Shown here: positions 54,404 through 63,979 of the stretch, in pieces
How the letters are laid out: each line of letters opens with the position of its first letter
Numbering within the stretch: the first letter of the stretch is position 1
Program-made: the position numbers and the translations under genes
Source of the DNA: Halalkalibacter alkalisediminis
GTDB taxonomy: Bacteria > Bacillota > Bacilli > Bacillales > Bacillaceae_D
DNA: 64,000 nt
Direction of reading: 5' to 3'
Assembly (NCBI RefSeq): GCF_028610705.1
Contig: NZ_JAQQWT010000006.1
Location: forward strand, 62,001 to 126,000
Notes under the pieces: generated by a model
Seen by the model: the letters and a program-made list of their open reading frames with translations, nothing else
The model's database searches: none
What the model was told of the DNA's origin: nothing

Positions 54404-57400
54404 TCAAATTAGTTCATGATAAGCTTCTTTTTTTGCTTGTTTTTCCCTCAAAGTACAGATGGTTCGAATCGCTTCTCGAACGGCTGTTTCTTCTTCCTGA
54501 TTGTATTCTAATGTATGAAGAGGTTGTTCTTGATCCCGAAATACAAATAACGATAAACGATTTACGCTTTCTTTTGTTTCCTGTTCGAAAGCCATCTTGT
54601 ATAAATACAATTGAGATCGATACGTGTCCATTAATTCAGCACCCGAACGATGAATTCGGTTTGTTTTGAAATCAATGATCTGTCTTTGTCCATTCTTTTC
54701 AACCACTTTATCGATCTCTCCGACAATAACCGCTCCTTCAATCTTTGTTGTAAAAGCCCATTCATTAGCAATCTTTTTACCTAATGCTTGTTTGATTTCG
54801 TCGGTATAACTTGCCATAAGCATATTTATTTCTTGTTGATAGGAAGGTACATCTACTAAATCTAGCTCTTCTTCTCGAATCGCCTCTTCCATAGCGGCTT
54901 GATTCGTTAGACCATTATCGCGGAGTTCACACGCTCGGTGGACAAGTGTCCCTAGCTTGGAAGGGTCAATTGACCACTCCACTTCTTGCGTCCTTGTCAG
55001 ATTAGATGGCGTTGTTTCTGGAATCCCTATGACAAAACGATTAAAATAAGCAATTGGATCTTTCATAAATAGCATGATTTCTGAAACGGATAACGTTAAT
55101 GGAACTTCCTTTTTCACTATTTCGGTGGGAATCTTATAAACAGATGATTCAAGTGTAAGCCGTTCCTGTTCTTCACTTGCTGCTGTTTCTTCTACTTTAT
55201 CAGCTAATCTAGTATGCTCTAGTGCATTTTCTGTTAACGCTAACCATGTGTGAGCCGTAGTAGATTCTTCACCAATCATGTATAGGTAGTCACGTGCTCT
55301 TGTCATCGCAACATAGTATAAGCGTTTCGCTTCTTCCTTAGACTCTGCGTTTGCCCGGTCTTTCACGATCGCAAACCCAGGTGTTTGATGAACAATGGCA
55401 TCACCATCTAAGTCACTTGCTTCTTCCTCCAAATTTAAGACTAGTCCAAACTCAGGATGGAACCGAATAATGCCTTTATCGCCTCTTATTTGGCGATCTA
55501 ATTGAGGCAAGCAAACGATCGGAAATTCTAGACCTTTTGACGCATGCACCGTCATGATCTGAATCACATCTCCATCCACTCGCTCTACTTCAGATTCTCC
55601 TTCTTTCTCACTTAGAACAATACGTTCCTCTAAATCCGTTAAAATGCTTTCCAAATCGGTTTTGTGGCTATCAACGATCGTTTGAATAAGCTTCTCAACA
55701 TTTTTTACTTTTTGTAGTCCATTCACTTGTAACAACAGAGACGTTCTTAAACCTGTTTCTTTAAAAAGTGCCTCTAACGTTAGTTCCAAAGATTCCTGAA
55801 TTCGAAACGGTGTCCACCCCTCTAGCCATGTACGAACCATACGGCAGACATCTTGGATAGAGGCGGGAAGCTTGCTGAATGCTCGATGCGCTTCATTATA
55901 GACGAGTTGGTAAAGCGACTCGGTTTCGTCTAATGAAGATTTCAAGGTCAGAAAGTCATCAATAGCTAGTCCACATACAGGACTTCTTAGAACCGCTAGT
56001 AAATACAACTCTTCAAAAGGACGATTTAACCATCTTAATAAGGTAAGAAAATCTATGATTTCTTGGCGATTATAAAACCCTACCCCTCCACTAACTACAT
56101 AAGGAATTCCTTTGTTAATTAATGAGCGTTCAAGAGTCAACAGCTGAGAGCGCGCAGGAATCAAAATGGCGATATCATGAAAGCTTGGTTTGACCCACAT
56201 TTCATTTTTGAGCACATGTGGTTTACCGGTTTGAATCATCTCGACAATTCGGTTCGCTAGGACGTCATAAGGGCTTTCCTCATTCTCCTCATCTTTTTCA
56301 AGAATCGTAAGTTCTACCCTTTTTTCCTCCTCTTCTTCTCCCGGTCGAAAAGCTTCAAGTGGAGCATAAACCGTTTCATATGATTTCGAACGTTGAGACA
56401 CCATCGCATGAGAAAACAGGTCATTTACGGCATGGATCACAGGAGCTGTTGTTCGGTAATTTTGATTCATTAAAATAACTTGAGCATCACTTCTACTCAT
56501 TGCAAGCTCTTCACGTTCATTCATTAAACTGACATTTGCCCCGCGAAAACGGTAAATCGACTGTTTTTGATCTCCAACTATAAACTGAAAAGCGGGTTCA
56601 ATTCGATTTAACATCTCAAGTTGTAAGCGGTTCGTGTCTTGGAACTCATCAACCATCATATGTCGATATTGTTTCTGACAAGCCTTTTTAATAAAAGGGT
56701 GTTGTAATAGCGCAACCGCTTTTTGCTGTAAGTCGGAAAAGTCGAGGGCACCAGCTCTCTTCTTTTCATTTACATACCTAGTTGCGAATTCTTTAAGGAT
56801 TAGCACGATGCGTTCGAGATGCTTTTTCGCCTCTTCATCAATAGAGACCTCTCCCCCGATTTCCTTCCATTGTTTTTTAAACGGCTTCCAATAATTCTCG
56901 AAGAGTTCATACAAAGCAGGTGCTTTCTCATTCCAACGCTTATCCGATTTAAAAGGCATGATTTCCTCTAGACTGTACACATAGTAACTAGGATCTTCAG
57001 GTATCGATAATGTTTGAAAAGCAGTTGTAATGCGTTCAACATGTTTTTGTTGTGCTTTTGTTAATTCGTCTAAAGGAGGGAAATGTTGAACACAGCGGCA
57101 TGCCTGTTCATGAAACTCTCTGACGGCTTCCATTTGCACATTCTTTTTTTCAACGAGCTGCTTCTCAAGCATTTCCTCCACCTGCAAGCTATCGATTGAA
57201 TGTTCTCCAACGACAAACTCCCTAATATCGTCATGCACTTTTTCAATTGATTCAAATAATTGATTTTTACTCATTATATGTAGAAGTGGCAGAGCGAGCT
57301 CATGGAAGTCACGTTCTTCCAAGAGCTTTGTCATGATCGCTCGTTTGCGTCTTCTTGCTTCTACATCATCAATCACTCTGCTGTTTGGAACTAAATCGGC

Positions 57401-57772
57401 CGTCATCGCATATTGAGAAAGCAGTCGCTGACAAAAGCTGTGAAACGTTGAAATTTGCGCACGCTCAATCGCTTCTTTTTGTTCAAACCAAAAGAGGCGT
57501 TCTTTTTCCCCGAGCGCTTCTCTTTCTTTTTCTGCTAGTCTTTTTCGGATCCGATCTTTCATTTCCCGCGCTGCTTTTTCGGTGAACGTAATCGCTACGA
57601 TTTCATCGACGGTTGCCCCTACAGGGTGACCTGGATTTTGCAGATGAAGTTCACATAAATGAATAAAGCGTTCTGTTAATACACGTGTTTTTCCTGAACC
57701 AGCACCTGCTGAAACTAGAATGAGCGCCTTTTCACTTGTAATCGCTTCAAGCTGTGCATCATTAAATTGCAT
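54404..57772 (-). CDS. addA: ATP-dependent helicase/nuclease subunit A (AddA)
   Basis: The 1122-residue protein joins a UvrD-type helicase (Walker A SAGAGSGKTRVL, FSDLQQKAV, VDEFQDTN, GDQKQSIYRFRGA, VHASKGLEFPIV) to a C-terminal PD-(D/E)XK nuclease (GEIDKVV ... IIDFKTNRI). With AddB it resects double-strand breaks for recombination. ATG 57772 has GAGAGGAG 7 nt upstream. It is about 100 residues shorter than B. subtilis AddA as I remember it. Gap to addB is 32 nt. Confidence 0.94.
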   Translation of the reverse strand: MQFNDAQLEAITSEKALILVSAGAGSGKTRVLTERFIHLCELHLQNPGHPVGATVDEIVAITFTEKAAREMKDRIRKRLAEKEREALGEKERLFWFEQKEAIERAQISTFHSFCQRLLSQYAMTADLVPNSRVIDDVEARRRKRAIMTKLLEERDFHELALPLLHIMSKNQLFESIEKVHDDIREFVVGEHSIDSLQVEEMLEKQLVEKKNVQMEAVREFHEQACRCVQHFPPLDELTKAQQKHVERITTAFQTLSIPEDPSYYVYSLEEIMPFKSDKRWNEKAPALYELFENYWKPFKKQWKEIGGEVSIDEEAKKHLERIVLILKEFATRYVNEKKRAGALDFSDLQQKAVALLQHPFIKKACQKQYRHMMVDEFQDTNRLQLEMLNRIEPAFQFIVGDQKQSIYRFRGANVSLMNEREELAMSRSDAQVILMNQNYRTTAPVIHAVNDLFSHAMVSQRSKSYETVYAPLEAFRPGEEEEEKRVELTILEKDEENEESPYDVLANRIVEMIQTGKPHVLKNEMWVKPSFHDIAILIPARSQLLTLERSLINKGIPYVVSGGVGFYNRQEIIDFLTLLRWLNRPFEELYLLAVLRSPVCGLAIDDFLTLKSSLDETESLYQLVYNEAHRAFSKLPASIQDVCRMVRTWLEGWTPFRIQESLELTLEALFKETGLRTSLLLQVNGLQKVKNVEKLIQTIVDSHKTDLESILTDLEERIVLSEKEGESEVERVDGDVIQIMTVHASKGLEFPIVCLPQLDRQIRGDKGIIRFHPEFGLVLNLEEEASDLDGDAIVHQTPGFAIVKDRANAESKEEAKRLYYVAMTRARDYLYMIGEESTTAHTWLALTENALEHTRLADKVEETAASEEQERLTLESSVYKIPTEIVKKEVPLTLSVSEIMLFMKDPIAYFNRFVIGIPETTPSNLTRTQEVEWSIDPSKLGTLVHRACELRDNGLTNQAAMEEAIREEELDLVDVPSYQQEINMLMASYTDEIKQALGKKIANEWAFTTKIEGAVIVGEIDKVVEKNGQRQIIDFKTNRIHRSGAELMDTYRSQLYLYKMAFEQETKESVNRLSLFVFRDQEQPLHTLEYNQEEETAVREAIRTICTLREKQAKKEAYHELI

Positions 57773-57804
57773 GTACCTGCTCCTCTCTATCACTCATTTT
57801 TCTT

Positions 57805-60678
57805 TTATCCATTTGCGTTCTCTCTCTTTTCATCTGTTACACGGCAAACCGCACGATACGCGCAAAAATTTGAGCACTCTATTGGTTCAACAGGAAAGTT
57901 GGTCTTCATACCATTCCACAGTTGCTCAATTCGATCTCTTAATTCATGATTCACTAAAAATTGCTCAGTCCCAAGTTCATCTTCACGATTTCTACAATGA
58001 GAGGAAACTTGATAACGAGATGACTTTCCAACATGCTCCGAACGCCAAATTCCATTTCCAGCTCTTTTACTTGGTTCTTTTAGCGAAATGTAGGTAGCGC
58101 CATCTGCTTTGATCGATCCTTCTTCCATACGCTCTAGCTCATCTCGAATCGCAAACGCATAGAGTGGCAATTGTAATTTTAATCCGGTTTTAATCTCGTC
58201 CACTTTGACACTGGCCTGCCCTGACTTATAATCATACACAACAATCGCGTCATCGAGTCGATCTACACGGTCAGCTTTTCCAGTTAAAATAAGCGTCTTC
58301 TCATCTGATAGCTTTAATTCAAATCGAATCGGTTTTTCAAGCGCTAAAATATGCATCGTTGAAAGGTTTGCATTATCCCAGAAATGCTTACGTTCAGCTT
58401 GCCACCAACGGCGAAGACGTTTCTGCCATTCATTTTTCGTCAATTGTAAGTCAAACCGTGAAATCTCAGGGCTTTGTCTTTCAATTTGTTCCCATTTCTC
58501 TTCAAACAGTTCTTCTAGTCGCTTCGGCAAAAGCTCTAAACTTCCACGTAGTTCTGAAAAGCTTTTCCCAACTACCTCCATCTCCATATAAAGTTCTTCG
58601 ATAATTGCGTGCATCATTTGTCCGATATCTAGAGGCGATACTCTTTCCTGCATCGCTTCAGGTTCAGCTACTTGTAACACTCGTTCCATCCCATAGCGAA
58701 ATGGACAACGCGCATAGCTTTCAAGTGCGGTAACTGAAATGACTGGCTCTAGTGGTTTATTCTCAAAGAAGGTAACAGGCTCATCGGCTTGCTCTAGTCG
58801 TTCAAGCCTTTTCGAGACACGTTCTACTAACGCTGGTACATCTTCCACCTGACAGCCCTTTCCTACATGATAGGCGATCTTTTCTAGTTCATCTTCAGCT
58901 GTAAAAGAATGACTAGACTCCATTCTACTTTCCCAAGACCATTCTCTCTTTGATACTTCTATCTCTAACAAAGGGGACGGGAGTAGTGGATGATTCACAT
59001 CAATTCCTCTTACATACGTAAACGTGACGTCACGTGCAATATAAGATAATTGCTCAAGTTGTGCTTGCTGCTTCATTTTAAAATGTTCTTGTGTAGGTGG
59101 ACTGAATCTAACTAACTCTGTTAACAGATCTCTTTCCTGCACATACCCACTTAAATGATGAGGAGCAGGGAATACGCCTTCATTCATCCCCACTACATAT
59201 AATTTGTCGCCCTTAAAAAGACTAACATCACGCCAAGTGTGGATGGACACCCCTTGTTTAGATGCACGTTGTTCAAACAATTGGAGTTGTTCTCCTATTT
59301 CTTGAACCCATTCGATGAATAATTCATGTGTCATCATTAAACGGTCTAACCCTTTATCCGTTAATAACTGTTCGTACTTCTTCAACTGAGCATCGATCAG
59401 GTTTAATGCTTTGTACTCAGCTGCTACCTCTTTTAATTTTTGAACATCTTCCTCTTCGTCAAACCATTTTTCCCAAATGGATTGAAAGGGTAGTGCTTGG
59501 ATCATGTCCCTTACATTTTTAATAAAATGAACAAATGTTTCATTTTGCTTCCATTTGAGCTGGTTCATTTTATTAAAGAGCTCACCAAGCTCCTTTTGTT
59601 CCCATTCCCCCGTGGAGAGAAATTTTTGTTTTTGCTTAGCATAATCAAGACCATTCACTTGATAGAGTCTTAAAATGAGCTCAACAAATGGTAACTGTTC
59701 CCATTTGCTCTTAGGTGCACCATTATTGTTAAGAATCGCGAGTATAAAAGCATGAATGGATGTCGTTGATACTTTCCTTTTTTTCGGTTTATTAAGAGGG
59801 ACAGCGTAACCTTTTGAATAACGCTCTAATGGTTCCATGCCACTACGTTCATCTACGACAAGAATACCTACTTTGTCATAAGGATCTGGACTCAAACAGA
59901 TTTCTTCTAAAACCCCTCTCCACTGCTCTTCGTTCGTTGAAGCAGCCACAAGCTCTTTTGAAGTCATCACGATGTCTTCTTCCTTTAAACCTCGTTCGTC
60001 ATCAAAACCTATTGCAACTAGCTCCTTAACAGTCTGGTCCACAATAGAGAAGTCTGTATGATTGGGAAGATAGATTTCTACAGTAATTCCAGCTTTTTTT
60101 AATGCTTCTATAAAGAGAGCCTGAAGCGGGCTAAAATCCAAATAACCATCTATCGAAACGGACATCTGAACCTGCTCTGGCTTCTCTTTTATTATTTCGA
60201 TCGCACGTAATAAAATATTTTCTGGATCAAGCAACCCTCTTTTGTGCACGACTTGTGATTCATAGCTCTGAAAAAGACCTTGTAAAGGTTTGAGGGCAAC
60301 TGGAATCTGTTCTACTTCTAGTCCAAGACGCTTGAGTTGTCCATATGTGTCTGCATAAGCCCTTGCTTTTCCTGAAACGACTAGATCTCCGTGAAAAACT
60401 TCTTCTTCTTTTATAAATTGTAGAAAAAATAACGTTCGCTCTTCCTCTGTTAATGGAATATAGGAAACGTTCGCTTGCTTTAAAATAAAACTGGCCATGT
60501 CATCAAACGTTGTAATGAGAAGTCCTGGCTGCTTTCTTCTGGCTTCTTGTAGCCACATGAGAGAGGGCAGTACATAGAAAGCTGTTTTCTTATCTTCTTT
60601 TTGGATCGAATACGCTCTACTTAGTCGTTCTTTACTTGCCACATCCTTCACATGAATTCCGTACAAAGTATGACTCAT
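57805..60678 (-). CDS. addB: AddB-like helicase/nuclease subunit with Fe-S nuclease domain
   Basis: The 957-residue protein has a C-terminal PD-(D/E)XK nuclease (GKADRVDRLDD ... VVYDYKSG) and the four Cys expected for a 4Fe-4S staple: SYARCPFRYG and CSNFCAYRAVC. No Walker A is visible at the N-terminus (MSHTLYGIHVKDVAS), unlike B. subtilis AddB, and it is about 200 residues shorter. Adjacent to addA and upstream in one operon, so it is the partner subunit. GGGAG precedes the ATG. Confidence 0.85.
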   Translation of the reverse strand: MSHTLYGIHVKDVASKERLSRAYSIQKEDKKTAFYVLPSLMWLQEARRKQPGLLITTFDDMASFILKQANVSYIPLTEEERTLFFLQFIKEEEVFHGDLVVSGKARAYADTYGQLKRLGLEVEQIPVALKPLQGLFQSYESQVVHKRGLLDPENILLRAIEIIKEKPEQVQMSVSIDGYLDFSPLQALFIEALKKAGITVEIYLPNHTDFSIVDQTVKELVAIGFDDERGLKEEDIVMTSKELVAASTNEEQWRGVLEEICLSPDPYDKVGILVVDERSGMEPLERYSKGYAVPLNKPKKRKVSTTSIHAFILAILNNNGAPKSKWEQLPFVELILRLYQVNGLDYAKQKQKFLSTGEWEQKELGELFNKMNQLKWKQNETFVHFIKNVRDMIQALPFQSIWEKWFDEEEDVQKLKEVAAEYKALNLIDAQLKKYEQLLTDKGLDRLMMTHELFIEWVQEIGEQLQLFEQRASKQGVSIHTWRDVSLFKGDKLYVVGMNEGVFPAPHHLSGYVQERDLLTELVRFSPPTQEHFKMKQQAQLEQLSYIARDVTFTYVRGIDVNHPLLPSPLLEIEVSKREWSWESRMESSHSFTAEDELEKIAYHVGKGCQVEDVPALVERVSKRLERLEQADEPVTFFENKPLEPVISVTALESYARCPFRYGMERVLQVAEPEAMQERVSPLDIGQMMHAIIEELYMEMEVVGKSFSELRGSLELLPKRLEELFEEKWEQIERQSPEISRFDLQLTKNEWQKRLRRWWQAERKHFWDNANLSTMHILALEKPIRFELKLSDEKTLILTGKADRVDRLDDAIVVYDYKSGQASVKVDEIKTGLKLQLPLYAFAIRDELERMEEGSIKADGATYISLKEPSKRAGNGIWRSEHVGKSSRYQVSSHCRNREDELGTEQFLVNHELRDRIEQLWNGMKTNFPVEPIECSNFCAYRAVCRVTDEKRENANG

Positions 60679-61130
60679 TTTAAGCTCCCTTCCCTCCGCA
60701 TATCAAGATGGTTAATTCCATCTAATAAATAAACTTCCGTAACTGGTTTGAAACCGAAAGACTGATAAAAATCATCTAAGTATTCCTGCGCATGAATAAG
60801 GATAAAGTGGTCCTTAAATTCGTTTTCGATATACGTAATTGACTCCTCCAGTAACGCTTGTCCATAACCCTTTTTACGACCTGTCTCTCTCACAATCACT
60901 CGCCCAATCGAAGCTTCTTCTGAAACCAATCCGCTTTTAAATAACCGACTATATGCCTGAAGCTTTCCATCAACGTATCCAAGGAGATGATGAGCGACCT
61001 GATCCTTTCCATCTAATTCTTGATACGAACAGTCTTGTTCGACCACAAATACTTCTATACGTAACTGCACGATTTCATACAATTCTTCAATTGATAGTTG
61101 TTTAAATGTTTTCACTTTCCAACTAAGCAC
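60675..61130 (-). CDS. ElaA-like GNAT acetyltransferase
   Basis: The 151-residue protein carries the ElaA signature LRIEVFVVEQDCSYQELDG, followed by the acetyl-CoA loop RETGRKKGYGQALL and DDFYQSFGF. GTG 61130 has GGGGAGG 8 nt upstream. It overlaps addB by 4 nt (ATGA) and is probably the first gene of the addBA operon. Substrate unknown. Confidence 0.9.
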   Translation of the reverse strand: MLSWKVKTFKQLSIEELYEIVQLRIEVFVVEQDCSYQELDGKDQVAHHLLGYVDGKLQAYSRLFKSGLVSEEASIGRVIVRETGRKKGYGQALLEESITYIENEFKDHFILIHAQEYLDDFYQSFGFKPVTEVYLLDGINHLDMRREGSLK

Positions 61131-61314
61131 CTTGTAAGCCTCCCCATAAACCTAATAGATCTAGTTTACCATTTTCACACGAAAGCGAAAAAGGAAACAA
61201 CATCGCTCTATGCACAAGACCACCCTTTTTTTGCATACTCCATTTGATTTCTATGCACTTTCTTTTTGATCGTGCATATAGTAGGGAGACTCCTACAAAT
61301 AAGGTGGGGATAAA

Positions 61315-62763
61315 ATGACCATCATCACAGGAAAGCAATACACGGAAAGAATTGATCAGTTAAATAATGAAGTATGGATTAAAGGAGAGCGTGTAAACGG
61401 GAAACTCTCTTTGCACCCTGCTTTTTCAGGTATTTTAAAAAGTAAATCAGCTTTATATGATTTACAGCACCAACCAGAAACATCTGAACTTCTTACGCGC
61501 ACGGATGAGTCGGGAATTTTTAACTTTGCTTTTGAGCAACCAACAACTATAGAGGATTTGAGAAAACGAAGACTTGCTACTCAACTCTGGGCAAGAAAAA
61601 GTGGTGGAACGATTGGTCGATCACCCGATTACATTAATACAGCGATCATGACCCTAGGTTCCTCTCATACTTTTTTCGATGAACCCTACAGCAAAAATGT
61701 TCAACACATCTTTAAACAAGCTAAAAAAAAGGATCTCTCCTTTACACATACATTCATTAATCCACAAGTCAATCGCTCACCACACTACCTTGAATTTTCC
61801 AATGATAACATCATTGCAGCCAAGATCATCGATGAGACAGACGAAGGCATCATCATTCATGGCGCTCGGTTACTTGCTACACAAGGTGGGTTAACAGATG
61901 AGATTCTTGTTCTTCCCGTTGGTGGGAATCAGATAGACCCTGCCTACGTTTACGCATTCGCAATCCCTTCCAACACACCTGGGTTAAAATTTTTATGTCG
62001 CGAATCGTATGCAGACACAACGGTAAGCAAGTACGACCATCCACTGACGACCCAATTTGATGAAGTCGACTCAATTGTCGTCTTTAATAAGGTACTAGTT
62101 CCATGGGACCGCGTCTTTTTATATCAAGATTTAACCGCGATAGGGAAAATTTATACAGAACCTAGTGTCAACATCCTGTTACTATTTCAAGCCGTTTGTC
62201 GGCAAGTCGTAAAAACGGAATTTCTCCTCGGAGTAAGTGAAGCTCTTGCCACGATGATCGCCATAACCGATTATCAACATATCCAAGAAAAAATCTCAGA
62301 GGTCATTATCACGCTTGAAATTATGCAATCCCTCCTTCACAAAGCTGAGGCTGAGGCGCAACTCAATCGTTTCGGAACGATGATTCCTGATGCAAACCCC
62401 TTAATGGTTGCTTCTAGTTACTATCAGAAAACATATCCTCGCCTCGTTGAAATTCTTCACTTACTTGGTGCAAGTGGCTTCATATCCTTGCCCACGGAAA
62501 AAGATTTTGATTCAGAAATTGGAAAGGACTTAGATCAATATTTACAGGCTAAAAATGCACCTGCAAAAGAGAGAGTACAACTATTTAGATTAGCATGGGA
62601 TTTAACGATGAGTTCGTTTGGATCTAGACAAACTCAATATGAACGTTTCTTTTTTGGAGATCCCATTCGCTTGGCATCATCTCTTTATCAATCTTATGAT
62701 AAAACCACCTATACTCAACAGGTTTCGAACTTTCTCCATCCAGAAACCAAAGAAAAAAACTAG
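61315..62763 (+). CDS. HpaB-family FAD-dependent monooxygenase (4-hydroxyphenylacetate 3-hydroxylase-like)
   Basis: The 482-residue protein has the acyl-CoA-dehydrogenase-like HpaB fold: GKQYTERID and LWARKSGGTIGRSPDYINT, TFINPQVNRS, then VPWDRVFLYQD and a helical C-terminus ending SSFGSRQTQYERFFFGDP. The family uses FADH2 from a separate reductase to hydroxylate phenols. B. subtilis has a similar gene (yoaI). No reductase gene is adjacent. AAGGTGGGG precedes the ATG. Confidence 0.9.
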   Translation: MTIITGKQYTERIDQLNNEVWIKGERVNGKLSLHPAFSGILKSKSALYDLQHQPETSELLTRTDESGIFNFAFEQPTTIEDLRKRRLATQLWARKSGGTIGRSPDYINTAIMTLGSSHTFFDEPYSKNVQHIFKQAKKKDLSFTHTFINPQVNRSPHYLEFSNDNIIAAKIIDETDEGIIIHGARLLATQGGLTDEILVLPVGGNQIDPAYVYAFAIPSNTPGLKFLCRESYADTTVSKYDHPLTTQFDEVDSIVVFNKVLVPWDRVFLYQDLTAIGKIYTEPSVNILLLFQAVCRQVVKTEFLLGVSEALATMIAITDYQHIQEKISEVIITLEIMQSLLHKAEAEAQLNRFGTMIPDANPLMVASSYYQKTYPRLVEILHLLGASGFISLPTEKDFDSEIGKDLDQYLQAKNAPAKERVQLFRLAWDLTMSSFGSRQTQYERFFFGDPIRLASSLYQSYDKTTYTQQVSNFLHPETKEKN

Positions 62764-62791
62764 CTAGAGAAAACCTCCGGCTAGTTTTTTT
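62757..62791 (+). terminator. terminator of the HpaB-like gene
   Basis: AAACTAGC/GCTAGTTT (8 bp) with a 15-nt loop and T7; overlaps the stop codon. Confidence 0.8.
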
Positions 62792-62798
62792 CATCTAA

Positions 62799-63164
62799 TT
62801 AAAAACGAATCACTTGTAGACCAAGTAACACAACTACTACAAGCACTACAACAAATAATCCCCAATACATCGGAGCTTTTGCACCAATTGTTCCTTTTTT
62901 TGTTTTAACAAGAATCATTTCCATTGCATAAATAAGAACAATCGCCAAGATCCCTTTTATCACATAGAGTAGAGCAAAATTCCAGATAGTCATTAAAAGC
63001 ACTACACCTGAAAAAATCATGATGACGTAAAATAACCGCAAAATCATATGTAGAATTTTAGCACCTTTGCTGACACCCATTTTGATTAAAATATACGTGA
63101 TGACAAATAACAAGATGGTCACATACCACGAATCACCGTGAGCTGCAGACATAGCATTAATCAT
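62799..63164 (-). CDS. yisL: YisL (UPF0344/DUF1516) membrane protein
   Basis: The 121-residue protein has four hydrophobic helices, with AHGDSWYVTILLF at the start, ILHMILRLFYVIMI in the middle and YWGLFVVVLVVVVLLG at the end, as in YisL. Function unknown. AAAAGGAGG precedes the ATG. Its presence near addAB matches the B. subtilis order. Confidence 0.9.
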   Translation of the reverse strand: MINAMSAAHGDSWYVTILLFVITYILIKMGVSKGAKILHMILRLFYVIMIFSGVVLLMTIWNFALLYVIKGILAIVLIYAMEMILVKTKKGTIGAKAPMYWGLFVVVLVVVVLLGLQVIRF

Positions 63165-63499
63165 AAGTAGACCTCCTTTTAAAAAATAGCATTCTGCTCT
63201 ATTATAATCTAAAATCGTCGGAAGTAATAACGAGAAGCGTTAACAATTTTCAAACAAAGCATTCGAGAAACCACATACAGTAACTGCCATACATTTCTAT
63301 AGGAGGAAACCTCTCTAACTAACAGAAATTTTTGCATTCCCCCTATATACTAATGGTAAGAACCATTTCAGATCTTAACTAAAACCTTACAAATCCTTAA
63401 CCTAGTAGCCACTCCTCTTTGATATGATGGGTTCGTGAAGTAGTTCACTAAAATCACCAATAATCATTAAAGATAAAATATGTAAGTGGAGGCGATCAC
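63165..63499. other. 335-bp intergenic stretch, probable divergent promoter region
   Basis: Between yisL and the HPr-like gene no coding frame or strong hairpin is seen. TATGAT at 63422-63427 could be a -10 box for the HPr-like gene, but I cannot identify a convincing -35 at the right distance. Confidence 0.35.
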
Positions 63500-63748
63500 A
63501 TGGAATTAACAACACATTGCTTACTCTCAGACAATTTGAATCGGGATAAAGTTTTTCAATTAGTAAATGTGGCAAACAAATTTGACAGTCATATTTTGAT
63601 TGAGTTGAATCGGAGGAAATTTAATGCAAAGAGTTTGCTTAGTGTTGGAGTTTTGCATGGAGCAAACGGAATGATCTCCTTTCATGCCAATGGTGATGAC
63701 TCTGAGACAGCTCTCACTGAGTTAAAAAAAGTATGCATAGAGTCCTAG
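63500..63748 (+). CDS. HPr-like protein lacking the active-site histidine
   Basis: The 82-residue protein aligns along its length with HPr/Crh: an N-terminal strand, helix 1 (VFQLVNVANKFDSHILIEL), the regulatory Ser segment AKSLLSVGVL (Ser45, equivalent to Ser46) and the C-terminal ALTELKK helix. The position of His15 (IHARPA in HPr) is replaced by LNRDKV, so it cannot pass phosphate in the PTS. Like Crh it may act through Ser phosphorylation by HPr kinase. GGAGGCGATCAC precedes the ATG. Confidence 0.8.
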   Translation: MELTTHCLLSDNLNRDKVFQLVNVANKFDSHILIELNRRKFNAKSLLSVGVLHGANGMISFHANGDDSETALTELKKVCIES

Positions 63749-63979
63749 TTTCAACAAAGAAAGAAAACATTGAACGTGTCTACTGAGAAAGGGGTTATCC
63801 CTTTTTCCGTAGACTTCATTTAATTTGCCTGTAGTGCTTGCTTCTTGTTCTAACTTCTCTTTTATCATAGTGGTCATTAAAAAAAATGACACTATGTATG
63901 CTCTTTTCATATGGTCCCCTAATGCTCTAGCTTGTAAATTGCTCTCAGCCGGTTTCAATGTTTTAAACCCAGGTATCAC
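63722..63979 (-). CDS. doubtful small ORF at the window end
   Basis: A GTG at 63979 has GGAGGAGG at 8 nt, a good ribosome binding site, and opens 85 codons that overlap the 3' end of the HPr-like gene. The middle part (MKRAYIVSFFLMTTMIKEKLEQEAS) looks possible, but the frame runs through the hairpin at 63778-63814 and the C-terminus is compositionally poor. It may be a short or broken gene, or only a chance frame. Confidence 0.25.
   Translation of the reverse strand: MIPGFKTLKPAESNLQARALGDHMKRAYIVSFFLMTTMIKEKLEQEASTTGKLNEVYGKRDNPFLSRHVQCFLSLLKLGLYAYFF
63778..63814. terminator. probable terminator after the HPr-like gene
   Basis: GTCTAC/GTAGAC with an inner AAAGGG/CCCTTT pairing forms an interrupted hairpin 30 nt after the stop codon; there is only a weak T run, so efficiency is uncertain. 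Confidence 0.4.
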
